NCBI GenBank assembly: GCA_024449915.1
Contig: JAMZAV010003171.1
Span: 211,884 to 275,883, forward strand
Source: Sweltsa coloradensis
Lineage: Eukaryota; Arthropoda; Insecta; Plecoptera; Chloroperlidae
DNA length: 64,000 nt
Reading direction: 5' to 3'
Part shown: positions 53,144 to 64,000 of the stretch, one piece after another
Layout: the number at the start of each line of letters is the position of its first letter
How positions within the stretch are numbered: position 1 is the first letter of the stretch
Made by a program: the position numbers and the translations under genes
Notes under the pieces: model-generated
The model's input: only the letters and a program-made list of their open reading frames with translations
What the model was told of the DNA's origin: nothing
The model's database searches: none

Positions 53144-53814
53144 TTAAAAACATATCTAGGCATTTGTACATTCATGTCATTCGTGCACTTGCCAAATTGC
53201 AGAGATTAAGAGCATTCTGTGATTGGTAATAGGCTACAATGAGAGTAGTGTTGTTATTTTCGCCCGTTGGGCACACAAAATTTGCAGTGGACTGGGCATT
53301 TGGCCTATTAAAAAAATGCTTTAGTGTTAACTATGTGTCATCTTTAGATGTCATGGTCAATGTTATTGAATCGAATACCCCCGTATCGAAACATAACAAA
53401 GCGATCGCGGTTGGAACCGAATCAAAGGACAGCCTTATTAAAGTACAGGATTGGCAGATGTTCTTCTCAGCAAATAAGTATTGTAACCGATTAAAAAGGG
53501 AGACACACTAAAGAGTAGCGTCTAGAACTCACAGCGTTTTTTTATAGAACAATTGGCCGAGTAATAAGAGGGGGAAAAGAGGAGGGTCGCAGTATTGTCA
53601 GCCTTTTCAAATATTCTGCGACTAAAATGAGTCAGCTGCACGACGCGCAGGTCAGCGAGGGAAACCAAAAAAAAATTGATCCAGGACGCAAATGCAAAGT
53701 TAAACCAAGTGCGGACTGACATTGCACTGGAACAAACACAAAACCATGAAAGCAAAATGCAAGGGGGGATAATCGGCTTTAGTACGAACGAATCGGCTGA
53801 ACTAAACTAGATTC

Positions 53815-55749
53815 GTACAGCACATGAGCGAGCTTCAATCGTGAATGCTGTGAATGAGATGTGCGGCTTAGATCACTTGGGAGAAAGTAGGCATAACGAT
53901 TCATCAAGACAAGAATTGAACGCAATGAAAGAGATGTACTAAAAAATCTTGAATCTCGGGACTGACGAAATGACCAAGATAAGCACTGGCTTAGTTGCAT
54001 CGGAAAGTGGGTAGTGGCGACCCGTTTCAGTGCACGTGAGAAGGCGAAAAGACTCTTGAAGCATTTGTCAAGAGAGACTGCAGTCAAGGAGCGTAGTTTT
54101 ATTCCCATTGATTGAGAAATTATACCTGAAAACTTTTGCAAGCGTCAATAAGCCAATGAAAACCTCGTCAAGTTTGGAACGAAAGCATGTCACCACTTCT
54201 GACCGGAAACTATTCACTCGATATATAACAGTTGGTTAATCGAGAGAAATAGACCGAAAAAAAAAATGCTGAAATATGAACTATCAAGTGTGCCGTATTC
54301 ACATAACTATATGGATGGTTCATCAACAAACATACATCATACATAAACAAGGCTGTGAATGAGTTGAGTAGATTTAAATTTGAGTCTGGTCAAATCTAGT
54401 TTATTTCAAGTTCTACTTGGTGATTAGTGCCTAAAATTGTGTTGTTTGATGAAGTAGTGCTATCGTTATCTCAACTTTCGATAATGAGGTAAGAGTCTTA
54501 CGTGAAATTCAAACGACGACGACCCAGAGCTCGCCATTAGTTTCAGGGAGTGAAACTCCCCTATTCACGGGCCAAACCGCGAGAAGGTGTCGAGTTGGAA
54601 TTTGAAGGCCGTTGCTAGTTCAAGATTTGGCATCATTGGTTGTCCAACTCCAAGGACAGATGCGAACCCTTATTCGGAAGTAACCCGGATGAGACTGGAG
54701 GTTCTGAAGAAAGGCCCGAGCTATAATGTTCCGGAACCTCAAGAAGGATTCACAGTGTGCCAGACCACTGGGTCACAACTTTTATGAAAGAGAATTCAAT
54801 ATTATACACCAGAACTTGTTAACCGAAAAATATTAAAACAAAACCAAACAAAATATAACGCAACAGGTGAGTTTGTGTTGGATAATTTTTAACCATGTAT
54901 TGTTCAGTTGAGTGGTTATGTTTTAAGAGAATTCAAATACGGTGTACCTCCTTGGCAACCTGCACTCGGAGAGCACCCGAAGGTCGTCAACGCTCAAGGT
55001 GCAAATTTGCCAAATTGTTAACGAGCAACGATGTAGTTAAATCGTGGTGCTTTCGCCTTCCAACAAACTACAAATGGGCATTAGATGTGGCTTTCATGCG
55101 ATTGCTTTTGCCACAGAGATCTGCTTCAATGGAAAGTGGCAATATGTTTTGTACGTTTAAACGTAATATAATTTGGAAAAGAGGGAATCTTGAGGTTACA
55201 GCTGCTGTTTCCAATTTTTGGGAGATTCTGATTTTTCTCAAGAGATTTGTGAGTTAGAAACCCGAAACCAGTTTTTAAATACTTCTTTACAGATGAAATA
55301 TTAAAAACTATTTGCGAAGAAACCACACAATACTGTGTGCAAGTAGAGTCTTCAAAGCCGTGCAACCTTTCACTTTCCGACCTAAAAACATATCTAGGCA
55401 TTTGTACATTCATGTCATTCGTGCACTTGCCAAATTGCAGAGATTAAGAGCATTCTGTGATTGGTAATAGGCTACAATGAGAGTAGTGTTGTTATTATCG
55501 CCCGTTGGGCACACAAAATTTGCAGTGGACTGGGCATTTGGCCTATTAAAAAAATGCTTTAGTGTTAACTATGTGTCATCTTTAGATGACATGGTCAATG
55601 TTATTGAATCGAATACCCCCGTATCGAAACTTAACAAAGCGATCGCGGTTGGAACCGAATCAAAGGACAGCCTTATTAAAGTACAGGATTGGCAGATGTT
55701 CTTCTCAGCAAATAAGTATTGTAACCGATTAAAAAGGGAGACACACTAA
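53815..55749 (+). pseudogene. Array gene, copy 1 (most complete)
   Basis: In order on the plus strand: AHERASIVNAVNEMCGLDHL (about 53820); MTKISTGLVAS; EKLYLKTFASVNKP (about 54115); SDRKLFTRYITVG; KYELSSVPYS (about 54280); the embedded SINE-1 tail (54513-54608); a poorly conserved middle; and VGHTKFAVDWAFGLLKKCFS to VQDWQMFFS (55501-55710), ending at a stop at 55749. The block order follows the family (a Cys/His-poor N-terminal region, the 'ISTG', 'LKTF', 'DR.LF.R' and 'SVPYS' blocks, then GHTKF). Shared stops and frame changes in all copies show the gene was already dead before duplication. Confidence 0.55.
54513..54608 (+). repeat. SINE-1 tail embedded in array unit (copy 1)
   Basis: ACGACGACCCAGAGCTCGCC to GAGTTGGAATTTGAAGGCC: a 5'-truncated SINE-1 that predates the array duplications. 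Confidence 0.85.
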
Positions 55750-56749
55750 AGAGTAGCGTCTAGAACTCCCAGCATTTTTTTTATAGAACAATTGGCCGAG
55801 TAATAAGAGGGGGAAAAGAGGAGGGTCGCAGTATTGTCGGCCTTTTCAAATATTTTGCGACTAAAATGAGTCAGCTGCACGACGCGCAGGTCAGCGAGGG
55901 AAACCAAAAAAAAAATTGATCCAGGACGCAAATGCAAAGTTAAACCAAGTGCGGACTGAAATTGCACTGGAACAAACACAAAACCATGAAAGCAAAATCC
56001 AAGGGGGGATAATCGGCTTTAGTACGAACGAATCGGCTGAACTAAACTAGATTCGTACAGCACATGAGCGAGCTTCAATCGTGAATGCTGTGAATGAGAT
56101 GTGCGGCTTAGATCACTTGGGAGAAAGTAGGCATAACGATTCATCAAGACAAGAATTGAACGCAATGAAAGAAATGTACTAAAAAATCTTGAATCTCGGG
56201 ACTGACGAAATGACCAAGATAAGCACTGGCTTAGTTGCATCGGAAAGTGGGTAGTGGCGACCCGTTTCAGTGCACGTGAGAAGGCGAAAAGACTCTTGAA
56301 GCATTTGTCAAGAGAGACTGCAGTCAAGGAGCGTAGTTTTATTCCCATTGATTGAGAAATTATACCTGAAAACTTTTGCAAGCGTCAATAAGCCAATGAA
56401 AACCTAGTCAAGTTTGTAACGAAAGCATGTCACCACTTCTGACTGGAAACTATTCACTCGATATATAACAGTTGGTTAATCAAGAGAAATAGACCGAAAA
56501 AAAACATGCTGTTATATGAACTATCAAGTGTGCCGTATTCACATACCTATATGGATGGTTCATCAACAAACATACATCATACATAAACAAGGCTGTGAAT
56601 GAGTTGAGTAGATTTAAATTTGAGTCTGGTCAAATCTAGTTTATTTCAAGTTCTACTTGGTGATTAGTGCCTAAAATTGTGTAGTTTGATGAAGTAGTGC
56701 TATCGTTATCTCAACTTTCGATAATGAGGTAAGAGTCTTACGTGAAATT

Positions 56750-56845
56750 CAAACGACGACGACCCAGAGCTCGCCATTAGTTTCAGGGAGTGAAACTCCC
56801 CTATTCACGGGCCAAACCGCGAGGTGTCGAGTTGGAATTTGAAGG
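56750..56845 (+). repeat. SINE-1 tail embedded in array unit (copy 2)
   Basis: Same tail as at 54513, with AAG deleted in GCGAG(AAG)GTGTCG. Confidence 0.85.
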
Positions 56846-57920
56846 CCCTTGCTAGTTCAAGATTTGGCATCATTGGTTGTCCAACTCCAAGGACAGATGC
56901 GAACCCTTATTCGGAAGTAACCCGGATGAGACTGGAGGTTCTGAAGAAAGGCCCGAGCTATAATGTTCCGGAACCTCAAGAAGGATTCACAGTGTACCAG
57001 ACCACTGGTCCACAACTTTTATGAAAGAGAATTCAATATTATACACCAGAACTTGTTAACCGAAAAATATTAAAACAAAACCAAACAAAATATAACGCAA
57101 CAGGTGAGTTTGTGTTGGATAATTTTTAACCGTGTATTGTTCAGTTGAGTGGTTTTGTTTTAAGAGAATTCAAAATACGGTGTACCTCCTTGGCAACCTG
57201 CACTCGGAGAGCACCCAAAGGTCGTCAACGCTCGAGGTGCAAATTTGCCAAATTGTTAACGAGCAACGATGTAGTTAAATCGTGGTGCTTTCGCCTTCCA
57301 TCAAACTACAAATGGGCATTAGATGTGGCTTTCATGCGATTGCTTTTGCCACAGAGATCTGCTTCAATGGAAAGTGGCAATATGTTTTGTACGTTTAAAC
57401 GTAATATAATTTGGAAAAGAGGGAATCTAGAGGTTACAGCTGCTGTTTCCAATTTTTGGGAGATTCTGCTTTTTCTCAAGAGATTTGTGAGTTAGAAACC
57501 CGAAACCAGTTTTTAAATACTTCTTTACAGATGAAATATTAAAAACTATTTGCGAAGAAACCAGACAATACTGTGTGCAAGTAGAGTCTTCAAAGCCGTG
57601 CAACCTATCACTTTCCGACCTAAAAACATATCTAGGCATTTGTACATTCATGTCAGTCGTGCACTTGCCAAATTGCAGAGATTAAGAGCATTCTGTGATT
57701 GGTAATAGGCTACAATGAGAGAAGTGTTGTTATTTTTGCCCGTTGGGCACACAAAATTTGCAGTGGACTGGGCATTTGGCCTATTAAAAAAATGCTTTAG
57801 TGTTAACTATGTGTCATCTTTAGATGACATGGTCAATGTTATTGAATCGAATACCCCCGTATCGAAACTTAACAAAGCGATCGCGGTTGGAACCGAATCT
57901 AAGGACATCCTTATTAAAGT

Positions 57921-59898
57921 TGTGACTTCACCCTCCTAGGCCCTACCACCTTACGTCCTACGTGGTCTAACTCGCCTATGAAGTCACGTCGCAACCTTTT
58001 ACCGACACCACCTTGCCCGAAGGACCCGACCAGCGCCAGAGTGTGATTCACTCGTGACTCACCAATTGGAGCCACTTTAGGTCGGGGGTGGTGTAGGTGA
58101 AGGTCACCCGTCCTAACTCTATGCCTGACTCGCCAACCTGCCCTAAGCTTAGCTCGCGGAGAGATGAGACTAACATGAACCGAGAGACACAAAATGCAAT
58201 AGAAAACACAACAACGCAACACAACAACCAAAGTGTACCGACAGTGCAACCCAGCACGGTCCAGTACACTACCCACTGGGGGTAGGGAACCCACCTTATC
58301 AGGCACGCTAGCGGTGAGCCACGCCGTCGCTGGTCCGCTCCAAGCTCGTTCAGGGGCCCCAGGCACTGCTGCTAAAAGTAGGTCAACCACCCGAGAAGCG
58401 GCGTGGCGTGGACTGAGGGTCCTTGCAAAAACACTACGCTATGAGTTGAGGAAAGCAGGGGGCAAACATGCACTATGAAGTGAAAAGCTGTGTACTTTTA
58501 GTGGACTTTACTGGCTCAAAACAATGAATTTATATTACAACAATGAAGTTAGGTTTCAAGTGAAGTTAATGATCGGATCCGAATTTAGGCAAAAGAAAAT
58601 ACATACATGAGATACCAGGGTTACAATAAAGATACAAGTAAACACCAATGCTCTACTCATCCAAGTCCTCTCTGTCTCACTACAAAGTCCGATCCTGTTC
58701 CTTGGTCTTGAGTGAAGAGGGGAGGGGGAATAGATGTGGCTGCAAGCGGCGACGCGCTCCTGCGCGTAGGTAGGCCTAGCCTACGGGGAAGGCGTCCAGT
58801 GGCGGACGCGGACCTGGCGTCCTACTGCTTCCTTCTCGGCTATTCGCCCAGAATGTTTAATCTAGCTTACCACAGCCCCAGATGTTCTCGTAGAGGGAGA
58901 GATGCCCTTGGTCTAGCATCGTGGTGTTTACTCACCACGTGGTCTTATACTTTATTGGCACTACACAGTGCACCCTATCTCGACACCGCAAAGCCAATCC
59001 GAAGACAGGAACTATAAACTTGATGTGAGCTCATGCTCCCCGCAACTCTGTAGTTGTTTAGAAATTACCGTGCACTCGCCGGGTCGTCATTGTTAGACGT
59101 ACTGTTGTCGGTTCCCCTTTACATAGGGTACACCAAAAACGCGTCGGATTCGTCCGAATAAGTTTCAATAAAAATGATAAAAAGAGGTTAGAAAAAGACC
59201 AACTCCCTAGCCCTAGTCGGCCACTCCGTGATAGACGGAGGCTCCACGACCATGATGGCTCTCGCAGGGTGGGTCACCACGCTGGCACTCACACGTGCAC
59301 CCTCGGACTCGACCGTCCGGTTCCAAAGCGTGACCCACTGTGATCGAGGTGGTTGCTCCTGCCTGCCTCGCCTCGTCCGGGGTTTCTGCTCGGCCTCGCC
59401 ATCCGGTCACGTGTGTCTCTCTGGACACTGCCATTGGTCAGCCTTCTTGATTCAAACTTCCGCGGGTCGTTCCGGGTTCGCGATTCGTCGACTACAAACT
59501 TCGCAAAAACACCCATTTCCGTGGGTTTTTGTCACCAACGTTGCCATTTATGCCTGCCGCATTCCTCAACCCTTGCTCGCTGCCGTCGAAAGTTGAAGCC
59601 AACGCACCTTTCCAGGACGTTCCGTATTTAACATGGGGTGACGTCACTTCTAGGCCACTCTGGTAAACCCGAAACCAAAAACATGAGCCTCGGCTCCACA
59701 ACTTCACATTCCACACTTTCAACCCTAAGGTTGGCCTTTGCATGCCTAGATGCAGATTCACACTGGCTTGAACACTTGTTAGCAAAATATGACTTAAGGC
59801 CTTGAAAATATTGAAAGTTCCACATGATATGAAATACATAGATAGATTTAAAACAGTGAAAAATATAAAAATACAAGGGGTAGGGCTGTAACGTTACA
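57921..59898. mobile_element. Candidate solo LTR, 1,978 bp
   Basis: Starts TGTGACTTCACCC and ends GTAACGTTACA, giving TG...CA ends with inverted TGTGAC/GTTACA. It is flanked by a 4-bp direct repeat AAGT (57917-57920 and 59899-59902). The other array copies have the uninterrupted site ATTAAAGTACAGG. No coding frame is recognised inside. A GC-rich 57930-58480 and 58700-59600 contrast with the surrounding AT-rich array. A 4-5-bp duplication with TG...CA ends fits a Gypsy- or BEL-type LTR. Confidence 0.65.
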
Positions 59899-60235
59899 AA
59901 GTACAGGATTGGCAGATGTTCTTCTCAGCAAATAAGTATTGTAACCGATTAAAAAGGGAGACACACTAAAGAGTAGCGTCTAGAACTCCCAGCATTTTTT
60001 TATAGAACAATTGGCCGAGTAATAAGAGGGGGAAAAGAGGAGGGTCGCAGTATTGTCGGCTTTTTCAAATATTCTGCGACTAAAATGAGTCAGCTGCACG
60101 ACGCGCAGGTCAGCGAGGGAAACCAAAAAAAAATTGATCCAGGACGCAAATGCAAAGTTAAACCAAGTGCGGACTGACATTGCACTGGAACAAACACAAA
60201 ACCATGAAAGCAAAATGCAAGGGGGGATAATCGGC

Positions 60236-62103
60236 TGTGAGATTAACAAGCGTCCCTAGCTATTTTCAATTCGATATCTATCATATTTCCATATTAATAT
60301 GCAAATTTATTCAATTAATTTTATTAACTTCATTAATATGCAACATATCAAATGTATCTACATCTATATGGTATCAGTTAACAATCAATTATCAAAGCCA
60401 ATCATCATTTTGGTGAAATTAACTCTGTAATTATGATAAAACTGATTGATTGATAATTAACCTAATTAAGCCATTTCCGGCACGAATTTCACATTTTAAA
60501 GTAGGCAAATATATGAACACTGTATATTAAAGATGATTACAGCTTATTTGGAGCGTTTTCATCCAGTAATAGTTAAGAAATTTGAGTTTTAAGACTAAGT
60601 TTTCACCTATCTTTTTGCACGCAAGCAGAATAGCATTGACATTATTCCGCCTCAGTAAGTCGTTGCTCAGACAGTTGACGCCAGGGTATACGTGACTTTT
60701 TGCGTTCTCCAACACGCAAAAGGAGGGGTAGAATCTTCTCGAAGAAGGATATAGTGTGTACGACTTGAGGTCCAGTTTAGCAAAGGTGATAGGCCAAGGG
60801 GGTAGTGAGCGGTGAGGGGGATGCAAGATCTAAGGTGGAGGATCTCTACCATCGTCGTAGGAGAGGGAAGCAAGTCATGTGACAGGTAGTCCTAATAAAA
60901 GTCGTGAGGGTAGGGGAAACCAGTCAGTCGCAGTAGGAGTAGTAGAGGTCGAGCGAAGGTGTGGTGTGTGGTCGGCGGTAGCCGAGGGTGGCTAATTAAT
61001 TAGTAGAGTTCAAGTGACGGAGGATAGCTGGATTGTCATCCAGGTCATGGTGCGCGTCTAAGTTTTGTTTTTGGCTCCCTGGCCTCGAGGGGGAGTAAGA
61101 TGGTTTTGTTTATACAATAATCAAGTCGACTAATAGAGTGATTCTACCGTTTGTGTAATATTGAATTTACGACATGTAAATTTACATTTGCATATTTTGA
61201 TCAAGTGTCATCTGCATATATTGATCGAGTGTCATCTGCATATTTGATCGATGGTTATTTACATATTTTATTCGAGTTCTTCTGCGCATATTTTAAACCG
61301 AACTGTGTTGTGATAATTCACATGTCACCTATGCATAGTTGCATATTTTAACTCATTTACAGTGCCGAAATTTGGACTAATTTACTTCTTGGAACTGTAT
61401 ACGCAAACAATAAAACATTCTTTCGAGGCGTGGTTTGTGGATGGAACGTTCTCGTGGTGAAGCCTTTCAGTAGTGGTTCAGTGAGTGGCTGTTTCTGCGC
61501 AGCTAGTGTTCCCCCATGGTCAGCTGATCGAGACGGCTCGCACGGGATATAAGGATTACGTCGAACCATTCACAAGTCACCGGATTAATAATGAGTACAA
61601 ATTAATTCTACATTAATTAAAATTCTTTAAAACTCAGATTTCTTTATTAAATTCAATTCATTTTATTTTATAAAATATATAATACAATTTTGGAGGGTAC
61701 CAGCTGATGTATAGGCAGGTGGGATAGCCCAGTGGGAATTAGAATATTATACCAGAACGGATCCTTAGGTAGGTAGGTGGTTTATTAATTGTCTGTATTG
61801 TTAACTTCAATATAACCTGAATCTTGGATGGAAATTCATTCACAAATCTTATAATTTAGTAGTTTTTTGATCCATTTTGAAATCCTTTGTTTATTATAAG
61901 TTTGTTTTTCAGGTATTAAAATTTGTTTTACAAGATTAATTAATTAATTAATTATAATTTATAATTAATTAATTAATATAATTATTTTTAATTGAAGAAT
62001 ATTTTGTGTTCTTCGGCAATTTGAGCTAGTAATTTTATTTTTGTTTTGTTCAGTTTACCACTTCCGGGCATTGAAACATTTGTTTCAAGGTGGTTTCCTG
62101 ACA
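60236..62103. mobile_element. Candidate solo LTR, 1,868 bp, related to the LTR at 7868-10116
   Basis: Starts TGTGAGATTAACAAGCG and ends GGTTTCCTGACA; flanked by CGGC at 60232-60235 and 62104-62107. The intact site reads AATCGGCTTTAGTACG in array copies 1 and 2. Its ends resemble those of the 7868-10116 LTR (ATTAACAAGC, TTCCTGACA). It contains an AT palindrome at about 61937-61980 and repeated TTGATCGAGTGTCATCTGCATAT-type units near 61200-61260. No coding frame. Confidence 0.65.
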
Positions 62104-62144
62104 CGGCTTTAGTACGAACGAATCGGCTGAACTAAACTAGATTC

Positions 62145-63092
62145 GTACAGCACATGAGCGAACTTCAATCGTGAATGCTGTGAATGAGATGTGCGGCTTA
62201 GATCACTTGGGAGAAAGTAGGCATAACGATTCATCAAGACAAGAATTGAACGCAATGAAAGAGATGTACTAAAAAATCTTGAATCTCGGGACTGACGAAA
62301 TGACCAAGATAAGCACTGGCTTAGTTGCATCGGAAAGTGGGTAGTGGCGACCCGTTTCAGTGCACGTGAGAAGGCGAAAAGACTCTTGAAGCATTTGTCA
62401 AGAGAGACTGCCGTCAAGGAGCGTAGTTTTATTCCCATTGATTGAGAAATTATACCTGAAAACTTTTGCAAGCCTCAATAAGCCAATGAAAACCTCGTCA
62501 AGTTTGGAACGAAAGCATGTCACCACTTCTGACCGGAAACTATTCACTAGATATATAACAGTTGGTTAATCGAGAGAAATAGACCGAAAAAAAACATGCT
62601 GAAATATGAACTATCAAGTGTGCCGTATTCACATACCTATATGGATGGTTCATCAACAAACATACATCATACATCAACAAGGCTGTGAATGAGTTGAGTA
62701 GATTTAAATTTGAGTCTGGTCAAATCTAGTTTATTTCAAGTTCTACTTGGTGTTTAGTGCTAAAATTGTGTTGTTTGATGAAGTAGTGCTATCGTTATCT
62801 CAACTTTCGATAATGAGGTAAGAGTCTTACGTGAAATTCAAACGACGACAACCCAGAGCTCGCCATTAGTTTCGTTTCAGGGAGTGAAACTCCCCTATTC
62901 ACGGGCCAAACCGCGAGAAGGTGTCGAGTTGGAATTTGAAGGCCCTTGCTAGTTCAAGATTTGGCATCAATGGTTGTCCAACTCCAAGGACAGATGCGAA
63001 CCCTTATTCGGAAGTAACCCGTATGAGACTGGAGGTTCCGAAGAAAGGCCCGAGCTATAATGTTCCGGAACCTCAAGAAGGATTCACAGTGT
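62145..63092 (+). pseudogene. Array gene, copy 3 (N-terminal half)
   Basis: It resumes after the insertion at 60236-62103 with the same N-terminal blocks (AHERTSIVNAV to KYELSSVPYS) and the SINE-1 tail (62843-62942, with a duplicated GTTTC). It stops at GGATTCACAGTGT, where unique sequence begins. The C-terminal half is absent. Confidence 0.55.
62843..62942 (+). repeat. SINE-1 tail embedded in array unit (copy 3)
   Basis: Same tail as at 54513, with a 5-bp GTTTC duplication. Confidence 0.85.
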
Positions 63093-63201
63093 TCATCTTG
63101 GTTCTTTATTTAAATCCACAAATTAAATAATAAACAATATTAATACTTACAAAATAAAGATTTTTGTTTTGCTGTATTGCATATTCTGATTGTCAGTAAT
63201 A

Positions 63202-63703
63202 ATGGCCGCGATTGTGCCTGGGATTGAGGTTGAGGGAGACATAAATGTAAATATTACGGGTAAAAAGGCACGGAAACGTGTTCGTAACACATCTAATTGG
63301 AAGAGAAATGTTGCAAAAAGATTGAAAGATAGTGGAATGGCTCACACTTCCTTGAGGGGAAAGGTTAATCCGGCTAAAGCCAGGGGGCCTGACTGTGACT
63401 GCAACCCAGAAAAGTCGTGGTGTCACTACAACAATATCGACGATGACGAAAAAAGTATCATTACACATGATTTTTTGGATTTATCAAGCTATGATATGCA
63501 GAACTCCTATCTGCATGGACTTATTACATCATTTTCATGTAAACGGAAATACCCAAAGACCCGTAATGACCCTGAGGAATCGCGACGAAGTTTGTCATTT
63601 AACTATTCTATAAAACGAAAAAACGGCGAAGTAAAACGTGTCTGCTTCAAAGCATTCACAAGTGTATACGCAGTTACACAACGCCGAATCAAAACTATCC
63701 GAG
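63202..63703 (+). CDS. First exon of a transposon-like basic protein (uncharacterised family)
   Basis: From ATG 63202 about 167 codons stay open: NITGKKARKRVRNTSNWKRN, VAKRLKDSGMAHTSLRGKV, PDCDCNP, then DFLDLSSYDMQNSYLHGLI, RKYPKTRNDPEESRRSLSF and VCFKAFTSVYAVTQRRIKTI. The exon ends at a good donor, CCGAG/GTATGTAT (63704). The pattern RKR.RN...WKRN..K.LR.SG......GK..PA...GP.C.C, then F..L..YD.QN..L.GL, then DPE.SRR, then VC..AF.S...V...R+..I, is common in an uncharacterised invertebrate family whose downstream exons carry a WHE.I / DNC..QNK nuclease-like region (compare 49402). It is the only long intact coding exon in the window; the rest of the gene would lie beyond the right edge. Confidence 0.6.
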
Positions 63704-63744
63704 GTATGTATAGCTTACAGCTGACTTAGTATAACTAGAAGGCT

Positions 63745-63900
63745 AAACCCTAGGCCTATCCAGTTTTGGCCTAAGCCTAGGCCTACTAATCAATGTGGCC
63801 TATGCCTAGGGATCATTGAAGCCTATCCAGTTTAGGCCTAGGCCTAGGCCTACTAATCAATGTGGCTTACGCCTAGGCCCTATAGCCTAAGCCTAGAGAT
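63745..63900. repeat. AGGCCTA-rich tandem repeat
   Basis: Two units of about 75-90 bp share CCTATCCAGTTT(T)GGCCTA, CTACTAATCAATGTGGC and ATCATTG. They lie in the presumed first intron of the 63202 gene. Confidence 0.75.
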
Positions 63901-64000
63901 CATTGGACTATGTCTGCATATCAGTTTAGGCAGCTCTATTGACGTAGGCTGACTAATAAGGACTTTATCTGCCATCTAAATAGAGCTCCTGACATCGTTT

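Larger units (their letters stand above)
50640..53511 (+). pseudogene. Array gene, copy 0 (C-terminal half, split by TTAA element)
   Basis: It contains the C-terminal half of the array gene. A weakly recognisable middle part (50640-51155) is followed, after the 1,987-bp insertion, by VGHTKFAVDWAFGLLKKCFS, SLDVMVNVIESN and VQDWQMFFS at 53239-53511. The VGHTKF..DWAFGL.K block and the ..W..FF end are the C-terminal signature of an uncharacterised transposon-like protein family common in aquatic invertebrates. Confidence 0.55.
56055..59968 (+). pseudogene. Array gene, copy 2 (split by a solo LTR)
   Basis: Same block order as copy 1, with the SINE-1 tail at 56750-56845 and GHTKF at 57739. The C-terminus is cut after SKDILIKV by the insertion at 57921-59898, and VQDWQMFFSANKYCNRL resumes at 59899. 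It differs from copy 1 by only a few substitutions in the antisense-readable 360-bp block. Confidence 0.55.
50403..63092 (+). repeat. Tandem array of a 2.24-kb unit, about three units, with three insertions
   Basis: The same frames recur at constant spacing: 53239/55477/57715 (2,238 bp) and 53779/56019 (2,240 bp), and 54587/56824 (2,237 bp). Subtracting the insertions at 51157-53143, 57921-59898 and 60236-62103 leaves about 6.85 kb, or three units. Copies differ by scattered substitutions and 1-3-bp indels. The first unit starts part way (CATTGGTTGTCC at 50404) and the last ends at GGATTCACAGTGT (63090). Confidence 0.9.

Noticed and set aside
53779..54141. 120-residue minus-strand ORF conserved in three array copies (also 56019-56381 and 62109-62471)
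   Set aside because: It is antisense to the recognisable plus-strand gene blocks (NAVNEMCGL, LKTFASVNKP), and conservation is explained by recent tandem duplication.
50403..63092. Repeated units with unique inserts read as a CRISPR-like or cassette array
   Set aside because: Repeats are 2.2 kb, inserts have transposon ends and target duplications, and the genome is eukaryotic.

Overview
This is eukaryotic (metazoan invertebrate) DNA with no intact single-exon host gene. It is AT-rich, shows no operon structure, carries intron-like splice signals, and is packed with decayed transposable elements. The AGGCCTA-rich low-complexity DNA and the mix of elements (CR1-like, Copia, hAT, PIF/Harbinger, piggyBac, Mutator-like, OTU, YqaJ and GHTKF-type transposon proteins) fit a repeat-rich, probably aquatic invertebrate such as a crustacean or mollusc. 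The sequence alone does not fix the taxon.

Layout. 1-5.6 kb: an unclassified repeat with a clean 425-bp MITE in it, endonuclease and reverse transcriptase scraps, an OTU-protease remnant, a hAT remnant and a PARP-like scrap. 6.2-10.1 kb: the 3' part of an LTR retroelement (membrane-protein region, polypurine tract, about 2.25-kb LTR). 10.4-10.9 kb: the 3' end of a Copia element with a 191-bp LTR. 11-15 kb: PIF/Harbinger, hAT, piggyBac and endonuclease fragments. 17.4-17.9 kb: a second OTU remnant. 19.1-26.4 kb: a nested stack in which a minus-strand Copia gag is split by a CR1-like 3' end and by a 6.1-kb hAT element. The hAT transposase is itself split by a 3.4-kb foldback element whose 1.2-kb arms are built of tandem units of about 330 bp around a spacer encoding a cysteine-rich CXC-like domain. 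26.6-34 kb: scraps of non-LTR, MULE, Mutator-like and Myb-like genes plus SINE pieces. 34.5-40.5 kb: a nearly full-length but broken CR1-like retrotransposon whose first ORF combines an SGNH-esterase-like segment with an OARD1/TARG1-like macrodomain. 40.5-50.3 kb: mostly featureless DNA with SINE copies, then hAT and YqaJ pieces. 50.4-63.1 kb: a tandem array of a unit of about 2.24 kb (about three units) carrying a decayed transposon-like gene, interrupted by three clean insertions: a 1,987-bp TTAA-flanked element and two candidate solo LTRs with 4-bp duplications. 63.2-63.7 kb: an open exon of a transposon-like protein family with a good splice donor.

Two short interspersed repeat families recur. 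SINE-1 (head ...ATTGCTTAACGTCTCATATT...) has about ten copies. SINE-2 (head ...TTTTAGGGCACTCAACAG...) shares SINE-1's 3' tail in at least one copy. The same tail is embedded in each full array unit. The strongest candidates for something not yet described are the macrodomain in the CR1-like ORF1, the foldback element, and the array with its internal empty-site controls. All family names rest on motif reading by eye, without database searches.
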